DNA from: Tricholoma matsutake
Taxonomy: Eukaryota; Basidiomycota; Agaricomycetes; Agaricales; Tricholomataceae
DNA: 64,000 nt
Assembly: GCA_026075535.2 (NCBI GenBank)
Contig: AP026540.1
Span: 12,896,001 to 12,960,000, forward strand
Reading direction: 5' to 3'
Part shown: piece by piece, positions 1-12,700 of the stretch
Position numbering within the stretch: the first letter of the stretch is position 1
Layout: every line of letters starts with the position of its first letter
Translations under genes and position numbers: made by a program
Notes under the pieces: model-generated
Database searches by the model: none
Seen by the model: the letters and a program-made list of their open reading frames with translations, nothing else
What the model was told of the DNA's origin: nothing

Positions 1-153
1 AGTGTCTTTGGCCCAGTCAAAATGTGTGGGTGGTGGTGAAACAGCTCGTCAAGGGCTTAGCTGGGGTGAGATGGGGGGTGTGGTTTGTTTTTGGGATTGG
101 AAAGGGGAATGGTGGGGTTCAGAGGGTGGTAGCTTCATCATCGTGTTGTTCTT

Positions 154-1865
154 TCATAGCCATTGGTGTTTGTCTGTTGTAGGTAGCGAAGCAGCACATT
201 TCTGGTCTTGCTGTGGTTGACTGGGGTGCTTGGGCAGTGGACAAGCCATAGGCGACAAATAGGGGATGTCCCCAGGTGTAGACAATGTTGTTGGTGACAT
301 GGCTGCTATGTCAGGTGTAGGCAGCATTGGGGGTGACATAGCAGCAGTGGCAGGCTCAGGGTGTGGAATGAGGGGCTGGGAATCGAGCTGGGGCGAGCTG
401 GCAGGTGTAGGCGGGCTCCTGGGCCTTCGTTTAGGGTTCTGGGGTGAGCAGGTTTGTTCCGTCGAGTATACAATGCATTCCAATGAGCAAACATGCTCAT
501 CATCATGTAACTCCATTGTCTGGGTGTTGGGGGGTCTCTGTACAGCATTTATGGCCTGCTTAGCCATGTCCAAGGTGTAGGTAGCCATTTGGGTGCTAGA
601 TGAGGCCCAAGTCATTGTTCCACAGGTGCTTGCAACAGTTTTCATTGCCAATGTTGGCTGTGATGTGGTGCTGGCAAGGGGAGGCTCAGGATGCGAGACG
701 AGGAGCTGTAGAGGCTGCAGGGGGGCTGTAGGTTGTCCAGGGAGCATGTGCCATTGTCTGGATGGCTCTGGTGGTCATTCTAGAATACTGTCAGCGATTC
801 TTGTCATTGCCGCTCGCTGTGATGTGGTAGCATCAATGGAAGATTGGGGGGGCATGCTGGGGGCAACAGGAGCTGGGTGGGGTTTGTTCTCTGTTTGGGT
901 AGGCATCTCATTGGTACTGGGGGTGATTTGGGTGGTCGAGTCAATGCTATGTGCTGTCGTCGCATTTTTCAGCAGATGGGGTGTTCATCATCGAGTGGTT
1001 CCATTTGCAGGGCGGCACATCGACATTTGGGGGCAGCGTTGGTCTGTGCAGCCATTTCATTGGTCCTAGGGGTGATCTGGGTGGTAGCATCACTCCAGGT
1101 GGTCATTTCGGGGCCAGTTTGGGTTTCAGCCTCTTCCAGTAAAACAGCTCCACGGAATAGTGCACATGCATGGGCTGCCATAGAGAGGCGGAGCCCAGCT
1201 CCATGCCCTTCTGTGAGCCACTTTTGTCATTCCTCATCCTTTCCATTCTGCATCCCATGCTTGTGGCCTTCCAGTAGTCCCTTCTTGTGTGCTTGTTCTG
1301 CCTTCTCTTGGTCTAGTTTCCCCTTTGCATTGTACCCTTCCCTGTAGCCTTCCATCTACTTCCTACTTCCTTCCTCATATCCCTCCTCATAACTGTCCGC
1401 TTTTCCTTCTTCCTTCCCTGTTTTCCTACCCATTTTGTGTCCTTCTTCGAACCCTTCCTGGTATCCCTTGAGTTTTGCATTGTCGAGTAGTTGCTGTACT
1501 TTGTCATAGCTGTAGGTAGATGGTTCGTTTGTTGGTGACACGGCTGTGGCTGTGTCGATGTGCATTGCATCATTGGTGTTGTTTGGGTTGTTTGGGGCTG
1601 CATCCGCTGTGGTAGTTGTAGTGATTGTTGTAGTAGCTTGTAGAGCTGTGTATGAAGCGGTTTTGGCTGCCATTTCACTTGCAAGTGATGTTGCGATGAT
1701 CTCGTCATTAGGTGATGATGATTTTGATGTGGTGGTTCTCACCTTTGGAGCATCTGTGCTCGATGCCATCATTATGGCATTTACAGTGGTGATATTTGCA
1801 TTTAGGCTCGTGTTTTCATGCCATTTCTTCTTCTGAGCTCGTTTGCCTTGTCCTGGACCAGGCAT
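154..1865 (-). pseudogene. Repeat-family ORF with EGY/EGF-type charged repeats, broken
   Basis: No function is recognised. The upstream part (1865 to 1356) opens with a basic N-terminus (MPGPGQGKRAQKKKW), then a Thr/Ala/Ser-rich stretch, then a charged region rich in spaced Glu-Gly-Tyr/Phe units (for example GYQEGFEEG, SYEEGYEEG) that is probably helical. An in-frame stop near 1353 interrupts it, after which the same pattern resumes (MEGYREGYN, GLLEGHKHG). Further downstream come a motif with MAAHACALFRGAVLL (about 1180) and a Pro/Ser-rich tail (747 to 154), each displaced by stops or frameshifts. The tail resembles a second fragment at 31072-31473 (shared TLEM/AINN-like and C-x-P-C-like blocks), so this is a repeated, probably transposon-borne, gene. 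Calling it one gene is inference. Confidence 0.5.
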
Positions 1866-3265
1866 GCTGAGTGTAATGTAATAACTGAAAAAGAAACTGA
1901 TAGGCTGGTTCTGGTTCTGGTTCCGTGACTGGTTCTGTGGTTCTGTTGACTAGGTTCTGGGTGCTGGGACAAGAGACTCGAGACAATAAACTGAAAAGCA
2001 AAGCGAAATGCAGAGATGTCCAGTGTTGCGATGTGGCAGGTGAGAATCTAAGCCAAACGGTAACAAAAATAGAGCAAAGTGATAGTGAGTGCGTCGATCA
2101 TGCTCTCATCACCAAGATGGAGACACCAGATGTGTCTCCTATAGCAATGCAGTGGATCCTGATAGCGATAGCCTGAGCCTGTATGTACATGTGACTGTCT
2201 ACTGACTACATGGTCACATGACCTGGAGTAGGTGTGCCCACACACACTACTCCAATGGGGTTCCAAATGACCCAAGGCATTCTCCACCTACTGCACTCCT
2301 GGAACAGCATTGGCATGTGTTGGCTTTGCTCACCTTCCAGCCTCCAACTGCATCTGACTGACAAACACCATCTGAGGATGGAGATGCAATGCACATATCC
2401 CAATCCCTCCATTTTCCTCCCCTCATCCTCCCAGTAATTCCATGTCACTGTTGGCCACACTGAGGACATCAAGATTGTTTGATGACTTCATCCATCCTGG
2501 CATGCTTGAGCTCAACAAGCTCAGCATTATGTCAAGTCCAAGTTATTTGCATCAGTATCATGCAGCCCCCAACATAGTGTTGGAGGAAGACTTGGCTGTT
2601 GTGGGACCATCCCATGTGGTTTGGGCTGGTGTTGTGGAAGGGGAAGCTACAAGTTCACAGGTGGTAGCCCTGGAGGCTGCCAGAAATGCCATGTCAGAGA
2701 AGGTTGGGAGTGGAGAGGAGGTGGGTGCTTCAGGGTTGGTACAGAAAGAGGAGGGTGAGCAGTGACCTAAGATGATGCCCAGGATAATGCCATCCTGGAG
2801 ACGTAGTGAGTCCCCTGCCTATAGCAATGGCAGGGATGATGATGGTATGGTGATGCCCACCTCACATCCTTCCTCTGACTCGTGTTACAACATCCAAAGC
2901 CTTTTGTTGGTTTTGTTTGGGTTTCTGGGTTGAGCATCTTCACTGGCTGCACACAGGACTGGTCTCAACCAGTCTTTATGTAGTAAGATATACTTATGAA
3001 GGAGTTAATTATGTATATTAAATACATTTACACCCTGCGAGCAGGGGCTTGCAGTGGTGTAGGTAAGAGAATAAAAAAGAAAAACAAAAGAAAAACAAAA
3101 GAAAAACCTGCCCCACCATCTCGGATTTGTAGCAAGGGTGAGGCTGTCCTTGCTGTTCATTGGCCCTAGTGTTCATTGTCCCTGTCATTAGTCCCTGTCA
3201 TTTGTCATCTCCACTGCTCGCTGTTCCTGCCATTTGCTGTCTCTGCTGTTCATCGCAGTCTTTAT
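1866..3265. other. Non-coding or unrecognised DNA
   Basis: No convincing gene. The longest open frame (2442-2765, +) starts MSLLATLRTSRLF and ends in an acidic Gly/Glu-rich tail. It has no recognisable domain and may be a decayed gag-like remnant. A dispersed palindromic motif (core GAGCAGGGGCTT) sits at 3031-3059. Confidence 0.4.
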
Positions 3266-3475
3266 TGTTGAGACTCTGAGGACTTGGTAATGTTATAAAA
3301 CAGACTTTTTATTGTGTTTATCTACAACAACTATTTATACAAGTGTTTGATGTGTTGATTGGTAATCATAATCAGTAATTAGAATGTCCTGCTATTAATA
3401 ATCTGTGTGCGCATCATTACTACTATATTCAGTGTCAGTGTCGGTGTTGCCTAATGTACAATCACTTATTCAACA
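3266..3475 (-). repeat. Ty1/copia 3' LTR, 210 bp
   Basis: On the minus strand this segment begins TGTTGAATAAG and ends CTCAACA, so it has the TG...CA ends and short terminal inverted repeat of an LTR. It follows a purine run (GAGAGGGAG, rc of 3476-3484) that fits a polypurine tract, and lies 14 bp past the stop codon of the copia RNase H frame. Both facts place it as the 3' LTR of the element at 3490-5420. A matching 5' LTR was not found in the window. Confidence 0.75.
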
Positions 3476-3489
3476 CTCCCTCTCGGCAT

Positions 3490-5420
3490 CTATGCCATAC
3501 CTATGTGCTTGACAAGGTCCTTGTGTTTTAGTCTTGGCAGTGCCTTGGTGAATATGTCTGCTAGGTTATCGTCCATCATGCAGTACTGAATGTTGATCTC
3601 ATGAGAGATTAGTTTCTTGTGTATGAAATGATGCTGGATGTTGATTTGATTTGTGCAGCTGTGGTTAATGGCATTATTGGAGTAGTCGATAGTGCCTTGG
3701 TTATCTACATTGAGTTTGGTGGGTCAAGAGTATGGAATGCTGAGTTTGGAAGTGAGCATTTGCAGCCATAGAACCTGGCGCATTGCTAGGCTTTCCACCT
3801 TGTATTCGGCTTCCATTGATGATAACACTACTGTTGGCTGCTTCTTTGATTGCCACAAGATTGGGCCACCTGCCATCTGGAAGCAGTATACAGAAATAGA
3901 TTTTTGATCATTGATGTTCAATCCCCAATCAGCATCCAAATAAGCAGTGGGTTCGACTTCTCCCCTTTTTTGGTAGATGATACCAAGATTGCGAGTACCA
4001 TTAAGATATTGAAATACATGTTTGACAGCAGTCCAATGAGTAGGTCTGGGATTGCTCATGAACTGGCTGAGTGTTTGTACCGCAAATGAAATGTTGGGTC
4101 GTGTGCCAATTGCTGCATACGTGAGTGATCTGATCATGCTGCAATACTCAGGGATATCGTGGTGCTTGTCATCAGGCATTTTGATCAGTTTGATATTAGG
4201 GTCCAATGGTGTGCTGACAGGGTGTGAATCTGTCATTCCAAATTTCTCCAGGACCTTCTTGATATACTGATGCTGCATGATTTTGAGGGTATTAGCTTTC
4301 CAACTCCAATCCTACAATCTGCTTTGCCTCCCCCAGGTCTGTGATCGTAAAGAATTTTGATAGCTTGGCTTTCATTCCTGTGATGGCATCTATGTCTGAT
4401 CTGAGGATGGTCATGTTGTCAATGTGTACCAAGGTGATGATCAGATCTTGATCAGTATGCCTGATATAGATGCATTGATCAGAGAAAAGCCGTGTAAAAT
4501 TCATCTGCAGGAATGTCTGGTTAAGTTTGTCGTTCCAAGCTCAGCCAGCCTGTTTTAACCCATAGAGAGGCTGTAATAACTGTAGAACTCATCCTGTGCC
4601 ATCATCATATTCAGGGGGTTGCATCATGAAAATCACCTCCTCTAATTTCCCATTCAGGTACATGCCTACCACATCAACCACGTGGATCCCAAGATCCAGT
4701 TTGGTTGCAAGCACTATCAATAGCTGGAATGTTTCCAGCTGCATGATGGGTGTGAATGTTTCCATGAAATCTATCCCAGGGATTTGGGAAAACCCCTTTG
4801 CCATGAGTCTGGCTTTGTGTTTGGTGATTTCTCCAACATGATCGTGTTTGATGTGATAGACCCATTTGCTCATGATAGCTTGGCAGTCTGAGGGTAGGTC
4901 AACTAATTTGAATGTACCTCTTTTGGTTAATTGCATCATTTTGGCATCCATAGCCATCTTCCACTTTGGCCAATCCGATCGATCTTTGGCTTCTTTTACC
5001 ATAAGTGGGTCATCCTCCAGTGTCACCCCAATCATCGCGTAGTCCATCGTTGTGTAGCCAACTTCCTCTGCTACTGGTACTTGGTGTTGCCATTCTTTTG
5101 GTCCACATGAGTTTGGATTGTTAAGCTTCCTGTAATCTATGAGTGGTTGTGCAAGGATGCGCGCTGACCTTTCCTGGGGTACTAGAATTCATGATGGTGA
5201 TCTGAGATTTGATGGTGATTCAGGTATGTGATGCGTTGCTTCCCCTCCTGGCACTTGCTCACCTGAAGTCTGCTTGTCATTTTCTCCACTCTGCCCCTCA
5301 AGCTGCATAGGGTGAGTTACCTCCACTTCATCATATTTCTCCTCCACCACTGAAAATACCACATTTCAAGAGGTGAGGGTTTGATGGGTTTGGGAATTAT
5401 GGTACCTGTATCCTTTTCAC
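3490..5420 (-). pseudogene. Ty1/copia pol (reverse transcriptase and RNase H), truncated and frameshifted
   Basis: This is the 3' half of a copia polyprotein. From the 5' side it carries: an inter-domain linker (about 5360-5050); the start of the RNA-dependent DNA polymerase (4589-5047, with W-KMAMDAKMMQL, WVYHIKHD, KARLMAKGFSQ and FMETFTP blocks); the YGLKQAG block near 4560; the catalytic block at 4292-4504; and a nearly complete RNase H region (3724-4278, with LTYAAIGTRPN, LDADWG and SSMEAEYK) running to a TAG at 3490-3492. Stops and frame changes separate these blocks. The usual YVDD active-site motif reads VHIDNM, so the second aspartate is lost. Gag, protease and integrase are missing; the 5' side ends at the foldback element. 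Not functional. Confidence 0.85.
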
Positions 5421-5436
5421 AAGGCCAGCCTCATAA

Positions 5437-6605
5437 TTTCTCCTTTCTGAAATATAGTTAGAAATTCTTTGCGAAATATTATATTTGAGACTAAATTTCT
5501 ACAAACAGAAATTCAAAAAATTACCCATTAGAAATATACTTTGAAAATCAATATTTCTGGTCAAGTTTCTCATGACATTTCAGTGTAGAGACTGGAAGTA
5601 TTTCTATAAGGTGATGTTTAACTTATCAATTGCCTGAAAGGCTTTCAGAAATTAGATCAGAAAGTTTTATTTTCTGGTCATGCTTTCTGATCTGTAAAAG
5701 AATTTCTTTCTGGTTGGTTAAAGTCTGTGTGAAAGCATGACTTTCACAAAGACTTTCAACAAGCCTTTCAGCAGCTGTTCAGTTTAACATTCTGGGAGCG
5801 GAGGGGCTGGCTTTCAATCTGCAGAAATAGTTTCAGAAAGGCTAGCTTTCAACCTCGTGATTGGTATAGTGAAAGTAATAATTTCACATCAGGTTTTCAA
5901 GATCATGGAAGGCAAACATTCTAATAGAGATTTCACCACCTTGAAATATTAAATTTCAAATTTGTGAAAGGCAGTGCCCATCCCATGGGCAGTTGTGGGA
6001 ACTGTATCTTACATACCTTTGATGCATGTAGACCTAGAAAGAGAGAGTGTGTGTGAGAAGAGTCAACAAACAAGACATAGATATGAGCAGGGAACATACC
6101 AAGCAGGGAACGTACTGGGTATGCCCCATCCTCCTCATAAGGTTTCGCCACAGACTAGGATGATACCTGCAGATTACTCGTATAAAGTGCCCTAATACAG
6201 TTACCACAACTGCCCATGGGATGGGCACTAGTGGGCACTGCCTTTCACAAATTTGAAATTTAATATTTCTAGGTGGTGAAATCTCTATTAGAATGTTTGC
6301 CTTTCATGATCTTGAAAACCTGATGTGAAATTATTACTTTCACTATACCAATCACGAGGTTGAAAGCTAGCCTTTCTGAAACTATTTCTGCAGATTGAAA
6401 GCCAGCCCCTCCACTCCCAGAATGTTAAACTGAACAGCTGCTGAAAGGCTTGTTGAAAGTCTTTGTGAAAGTCATGCTTTCACACAGACTTTAGCCAACC
6501 AGAAAGAAATTCTTTTATGGATCAGAAAGCATGACCAGAAAATAAAACTTTCTGATCTAATTTCTGAAAGCCTTTCAGGCAATTGATAAGTTAAACATCA
6601 CCTTG
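5437..6605. mobile_element. Foldback element with about 400-bp inverted arms
   Basis: The segment 5601-6003 is repeated in inverted orientation at 6196-6605 with only scattered differences, leaving a spacer of about 190 bp. The inner ends of the arms share the palindrome CCCATGGG. The same tract reads as open frames on both strands because of this symmetry; these are not genes. The outer left part (5437-5600) has no partner on the right, where a gypsy LTR fragment begins abruptly at about 6606, so the right arm is truncated. The element cuts off the copia pol reading frame at its left edge, which suggests insertion into that copia copy. No transposase is encoded. Confidence 0.75.
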
Positions 6606-7004
6606 TTTGCAAATTATCACAGCCTTGGAAACTCTGATCACCTCCGATCCTTAGTATTTAAGCTAGCTACTTTCATCTTGTATTAGACAGTTTGTAAATC
6701 AGCCAAGTTAACCCCCCAAATCCTCTTCTAAGTCTGCCTCAAACTTTACCTTGTTCTCCCAGGAAAACCTCCAGAACTTATATCTCTCTCCTTACACTTG
6801 ACAAGGAGAAGGGTGCAACTTCTTACAAGTTGAAGCCAAGTCCTTTCTGTCCCCTTACACCTGGTGTGTCATGCCAAGTGGACTCTGCTCTGGATTCCCA
6901 CTGGGTTTCCTTTCCTGTTCTGTCTTCCCTTTATCCTTCAACAGCTGTCAACTGGGTTCAACCAGAAATCCAACATCTTCCTTTGTTCAGTTCAGAACTT
7001 AACA
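6606..7004 (+). repeat. Ty3/gypsy LTR fragment
   Basis: This is the inverse of LTR sequence at 22852-23340 and 37177-37475: shared blocks include TATTTAAGCTAGC, GTATTAGACAGTTTGTAAA and GACAAGGAGAAGGGTGCA. It ends in TTAACA, matching the LTR 3' end of the other copies. The start is internal to the LTR, so it is truncated on the left, against the foldback element. The TATTTAAG block about 50 bp in could be the LTR promoter. No adjoining internal gypsy sequence was recognised. Confidence 0.65.
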
Positions 7005-8136
7005 CAGTCATTGTCAAAGCAGAAAACTTTAAGCAAGAAGAGGTCAAATACATGATGCGAGCCCGTCTCAATAATGTGTCAATAACATGCTTTATTTGAG
7101 TCAAAAGACTGATTCAAATCCCATCAAAAACTCTCATTCAATGATGCAGATTGTGTGACCTGTGATCATTTTTTGCAAACAGCATCCACAGAATTTTTCA
7201 TATGAAGTATGTTTTGTGTCATCCATCATCTGGCTTTTTGACTGCTAACAGCCTGTCAGAATGCACTTCTATGTCTTCATAATAATGAAATCTATGGACA
7301 CTGTAATATCTGTGAGAGTACAACATATAAATATGGCTTCTTGGTGCTTATTGGTAAATTTGGAACTGTCCCTAATGTTCTGAAGAAAGGAATGACATTA
7401 ATTAGGCAATGAATGATTGTCAATTGTCAAAATGGTCTGGTCAGAGAGAGACATGCTGGCAGGTCATGTTTGTTTTGCCTTGAGTCTATGGCATCCACCA
7501 ATGCCTTGTGAGGATGCCATCAAGTCCAACATGGCCAAGAGCTGACATGTAAGTTTTTGCCCTTTTCCTACTGACTGTGACAATTGATTTTTGACATCAT
7601 TGAACAGCTCAATGCTCCTGCTTGCCTTAGCAACTGCTGCACCCATCTGGGCTCTCAATCTCAACATCATGGCCAAGAACTATTGTTACCTTTTCTCATA
7701 TAGCTGTGCAGGCTTGCCCTCAACCTCTATCTACTCAACCTTCTTGATTGAGGGATGTTGGTGTGATTGGTGACAGGGAGGAAGAAGTCAGTCCAGACTT
7801 TGAGGATACTGTGAGTTTTGACTCATCTTTCTTATCAATAAAGGATTGAGTTGGTACTGTGTAACATTGAACAGCTTCTGCATACTCTTGATTCTCCAGT
7901 TCCTTTTGTGACTAACCTTTGTTACCCTCCACAGCCCTTCAACTTTCCCTCACTACTGCACCCATCCTCTTCTCTGCCCTATCATGTATTTGTAGAGTGC
8001 ATAATCAAGTCTACTGACCACCAAGCTAGTATCTTCCTTCAATAGAAACTCAAAGTTGCAGATCTTGAAGTGATCTTGAAGAGTGTGCTAAGATCATAGA
8101 TGTGATCTGTGCAAAGAGTTTCAAGATGATGGCTCA
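7005..8136. other. Unrecognised DNA
   Basis: No supported gene and no clear repeat. A short minus-strand frame (7464-7676) has some coding character but no start context, splice partners or family match that I can see. Confidence 0.35.
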
Positions 8137-9740
8137 TTGGTATGTCATATTCTCTCAAGTTCTATCCTCTGTGACATATATTGTACAGGTTCAGGAACAG
8201 GCAGTGCAGAGATGTCTGAGGCTGTGTCCATTGCTGATGAGCACAGGATGATCATGTCTTGTATGAAATTCATAGATGTCTCAGTTTTGTCAGTTGTCAC
8301 TGATCATTATCCTTTAGATGCCATGTTGTCAGACTTGCAATAAACTGCCACAAATCCCACATTCTTCAGAAGGCCCTCAACTGCAAAGAAGATAATCAGC
8401 TGCTCATCATGCCCATGCTCCTGCTCAGTGATCTGGCCCAGACCCTTGTCAATAAGCACTTTTGGACCAAGGTTTGCTCATTTCACTTCCATGTTGTACT
8501 TTGGCTGATGCAAATTGTGTGATAGATTATGGGGCTGGATTGGACACTGCCTGCATCCCCCATCTCTGCATAGTCAGTATCTCATCACTGTTCCACTATT
8601 TCATATTGACTAATGTTCTCATTCATAATTCTAGCATCAACAAATTGCTCAAAGGCAAATAGGCCTCCCTTGCATACCACAAGATGGGATCGCTTGTTGT
8701 TCAGGTAACCTTCTTCATGCTCCCCATCTGAATCTCATTTCTGACATTTGCTTCAGATGCATTTGAGAACGTGGAAGTGGAGATGAAAGATGGGATCATG
8801 GACAAGCTACTTGGCTATGAGTCAGCTGTCTTCATGGACATCACAAAGAATGAATGGGGGGTATATTGCATCCAATATAGTACATGTATTTCTTTCCTTC
8901 CTCCACTTTCTTGCATTTTGCTGCCATTCAAGCATAAACTCATTGTATGTTCTAGTCCTTGAACATGGCTTGGAGAAGCACTGCCAAATGATGCTGGTGC
9001 ATTCAAGGCCACATTTTCACCCTATGTGGGTGTGACAGTGGATCAAGAATTGTTTGAGGTTTGTGTGTCATTTTTGATTTTTGGGGTGTTCTATCCTGGA
9101 CTGACTGCTGTGTTGGCAGCTATGCTGATCACTACTGGACATATTGTATTGGTGTTTACAAACAAGAGCATGTTACATCATCTTGTAATCAAAATAGGTT
9201 GAGGAGCAGGAGACCCTCTGTTGCCATATGCCATTGCTCAACCTTTTCGATGCCACTCTTAAGCAAATGAAGAAGGGTTGTAACAATCTCAGGGGAATTG
9301 ACCATAGCTTGGTGAATATCATCTGGAGGAAAGAATATCAAAATACAAGGGAATAACTAGTACATAGTTTGATCGCACCATATTTTGCAAATGCTCTCAG
9401 TGCTTCAAGAGCATTACTGCCAATGTCATGGCGTTTGAGAACATTGGCAAATTGTTTCCATATATCCAATTGGAGAATATATGTTCTTACATGTGCTAGA
9501 GAGTAGATGAAAAGGTAGTTAAGATTAGAAGGGGAACACATACTGACACTCTTTGACTATGCAGCACAGTATTTTGAGAGTAATGCAAATAATGTTTGGG
9601 TCTCTGTCTTGAAGAAGACTTGGAAGTTGATTGAGGTGCTGAAGGGCAATTGGAAGTGCTCTGATCAGAGATTGTAAGCAGAACTGGAAAACTCAGTCAA
9701 GAGGATTGATAGAAGCTTACAGAAGGACTGATAGCAGTTT
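8137..9740 (+). CDS. Unrecognised intron-containing coding region (possible remnant)
   Basis: Several open segments on the plus strand look coding and can be separated by GT-AG introns: 8190-8343 (around SGTGSAEMSEAVSIADEHR), 8760-8860 (VEVEMKDGIMDKLLGYES), about 8957-9060 (ALPNDAGAFKATFSPYVG, ending DQELFE), 9199-9357 (EEQETLCCHMPLLNLFD, then NIIWRKEYQ) and 9545-9670 (LFDYAAQYFESNANNVW, then KKTWKLIEVLKGNW). The frame continues across the 9060/9199 junction with normal splice sites. Stops elsewhere prevent a full model. I recognise no domain. It converges on the DUF6535/HEAT gene, whose stop lies at 9717. It could be a decayed host gene or a transposon gene. Confidence 0.3.
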
Positions 9741-12700
9741 TCCATATTGCTGTTGTAGAGGAGTGCCAGCTTTGGGAAGATGCTTAATTGCATCAGCTAT
9801 TATTTGACTATTCTTAATGGCAGAAGGATCTGAAGTATGGTCAATCCCTGTTGGATATCAACAAAGATCCACATACCATGGTGCACAAGCTCAATCAAGA
9901 CATCGATAGCCATTATCTGAACATCCACATCAAAATGATCTGAAGAGGGAGAAATTGCATTAAGCATCATGGAAAATGATGGGAGGTCATGGATATAAGC
10001 TGGAGGCAGGTCAATATGCTGAATCTCAAGAGCAAAAATGCTGACTACCATGCTTGGCAACCTCAACAAACCCATTGATGGCTGCTTGAGACACAGATTC
10101 ATCAGAGTCAGCAAATCTGATTACAGTGGCCTTGACTGCTTCATGTATGGCAGACAGTCGATGGACATCACCTAGAGTAAGTCAGTGTCTCTGAATAGAT
10201 TAGTAGTAGGTTGCATTACTGTGCCTGGCAAGTTCAATGAACACATTAACAGCTGACTTGCGTACATCTGCATGCAAGTCAGTAAATCTTGCCACAATGC
10301 CTTGGATGGCCTCAGATATAATGGGCAGTTGACAAATATCATCTGTCAGAAAATCAGCCCCTCTGGATAACATTACAGCAGCACACTTTACCATGCTTGG
10401 CAAGTTCAACAAAACCATCAAGAGCTGCCTTTCGTGTATGCCAATATACATCAGTAAACCTGACACCAAGGTCCCTGATAGCTTCAGATATAACAGGCAG
10501 TTGACGGATATCATCTGCAAGAAAATAAGCCTATCTGAGTATATTCACAGCAGTACACATACCATGATTGGCAAGTGCAGTGAATCCATGTATAGCAGCC
10601 TTATGTACATCAGCACCTGAATTAGTAAACCTTGCCACAATGCTTCTGATTGCCTCAGATGTAACAGGCAGTTGACGGATATTATCTGCAAGGAAATTAG
10701 TCCTTCTGAGGAACATCATAGCAGCACACATTACCATGCTTGGCAAGTTCAACAAACCCAAGAAGAGCTGCTGTTTGTACTTTCCAATATGAATCAGTAA
10801 ATTTCCCAACAAGGTCTCTGACTGCCTCAGATATAACAGGCAGTTGACAAATATCTTCTGCAAGAAAATGAGCTTCCCTAAGTGGAACTACAGCAGTACA
10901 CTTTACCATGCTTAACAAGTTCAGTGAATCTATCAATCGCTGACCTCCGTACATCTTCATCTGGATGGGCAAATATTGCTAAAATGCTCTTGATTGCATC
11001 AGAGATAATAGGCAGTTGACGAATATTATCTGTGAGTAAATCAATCCCTCTGAGTGGATCTACAAAGCAGTAGACATTACCATGCTTAGCAAGTTCAATA
11101 AACCCACGCATAGCTGCCATGCATACATATTTATCTGAGTCCGCAAATCTTGCTACAAGTTCTGTGATTGCCTGAGATGTAATAGGCAGTTGACAAATAT
11201 CATCTGTAAGGAAATCAGTTTCTCTGAGTGACATCACAGTAGCATGCATTACTATGCTTGACAAGTTCAGCAAACCCATAGAGGGCTGCCTCTCGTATGT
11301 CCCAATATGAACTATTAAACTTGACAATAAGGTCCCTGATTGCCTCAGATATAATAGGCAGTTGCCGGATATCATCTACAAGAAAATGAGCTCTAAATGA
11401 ATAAATATACCACAGCCTACATCACCATGTTTGACAAGTTCAACAAATCCATATCTAGCTGTCTGGCGTATATGCCAATCTGTGTTAGCAAATCTTGCCA
11501 CGAGCTCTCTGATTGCCTCAGGTATGGCAGGCAGTTCGCAAATATCATTTTCTAGAAAATCAGTTTCTCTGAGCTCATTAATAGCAGTGCACATTACCAT
11601 GTTTGGCCAGTTCTATAAACCCATGTACTGCTGCTCTGGATACATTTATATGTGGGTCAACAATTCTTGCCACAAGGTCTGTGATCGCTTCAGACATAGC
11701 AGGCAATTGACGTATATCATCTGCAAGAAAATTAGTGCCTCTGAGTAATATCATAGCAGCATACATTACCATGCTTGGCAAGCTCAACAAACCCATGAAC
11801 AGCTGCCTGTCGTATGCTCCAATATGAATTAGTAAACATCACAACAAGGTCCCTGATTGCTTTGGATTTAATAGGCAGGTGGCAAACATCATCTGCAAAA
11901 AAATGAGTTTCTCTGAATAGATCCACAGCAGTACACATTACCATGCTTGGCAAGTTCAATAAATCCTGTGACAGCTGCCCAGTGTACATTTATATCTGAG
12001 TCAGCAACTCTTTCCACAATGTTCTCCATTGCCTCAAATATAAGAGGAAGTTGACGAATGTTCTCTGCAATAAAATCAGTTTCTCTGAGTATCCACAGGA
12101 GTATACATTACCATGTTTGGCAAGTTTAACAAACCCATTAATAGCTGCAGTTTGCACTGCCCAGAATGAATCAGTGAATTTAACAACAAGGTCACTGATT
12201 GCCTCAGATATAACAGGCAGTTGACAAATATTATCTGTGGGAAAATTAGCTTCTGGGTGGATTCACAGCAGTACACATTACCATGCTTAGCAAGTTCAAT
12301 AAACATATTAACAGCTGCCCTGCATATATCTTCATCTGGTTCAGCAAATCTTGCCACAATGCCTCTGATTGCCTCAGATATGACAGGCAGTTGACAAACA
12401 TCATCTGCTAGAAAATCAGTTCCTCAGAATGGGATCACTAGCAGTGCATATTACCATGCTTGGTAAGTTCAATGAACTCATTTATAGCTGCTGTAGATAC
12501 ATCTGCATAGGAATCAGTGAATCTTGCAACAATGTCCCTGATTGCTTCAGACATAACAGGCAGTTGACAAATGTCATGTGCTAAAAAATCAGTTTCTCTG
12601 AGTGAATCCAAAGTAGCACACATTACCATTCTTGGCAAGTTCAATAAACCCATCTACAGCTGCCCTTCGTACATATTTGTTTGAGTCAGCAAATCCTGCC

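Noticed and set aside
5933..6228. Coding ORFs on both strands starting MPIPWAVV
   Set aside because: The identical start on both strands comes from the inverted arms of the foldback element.
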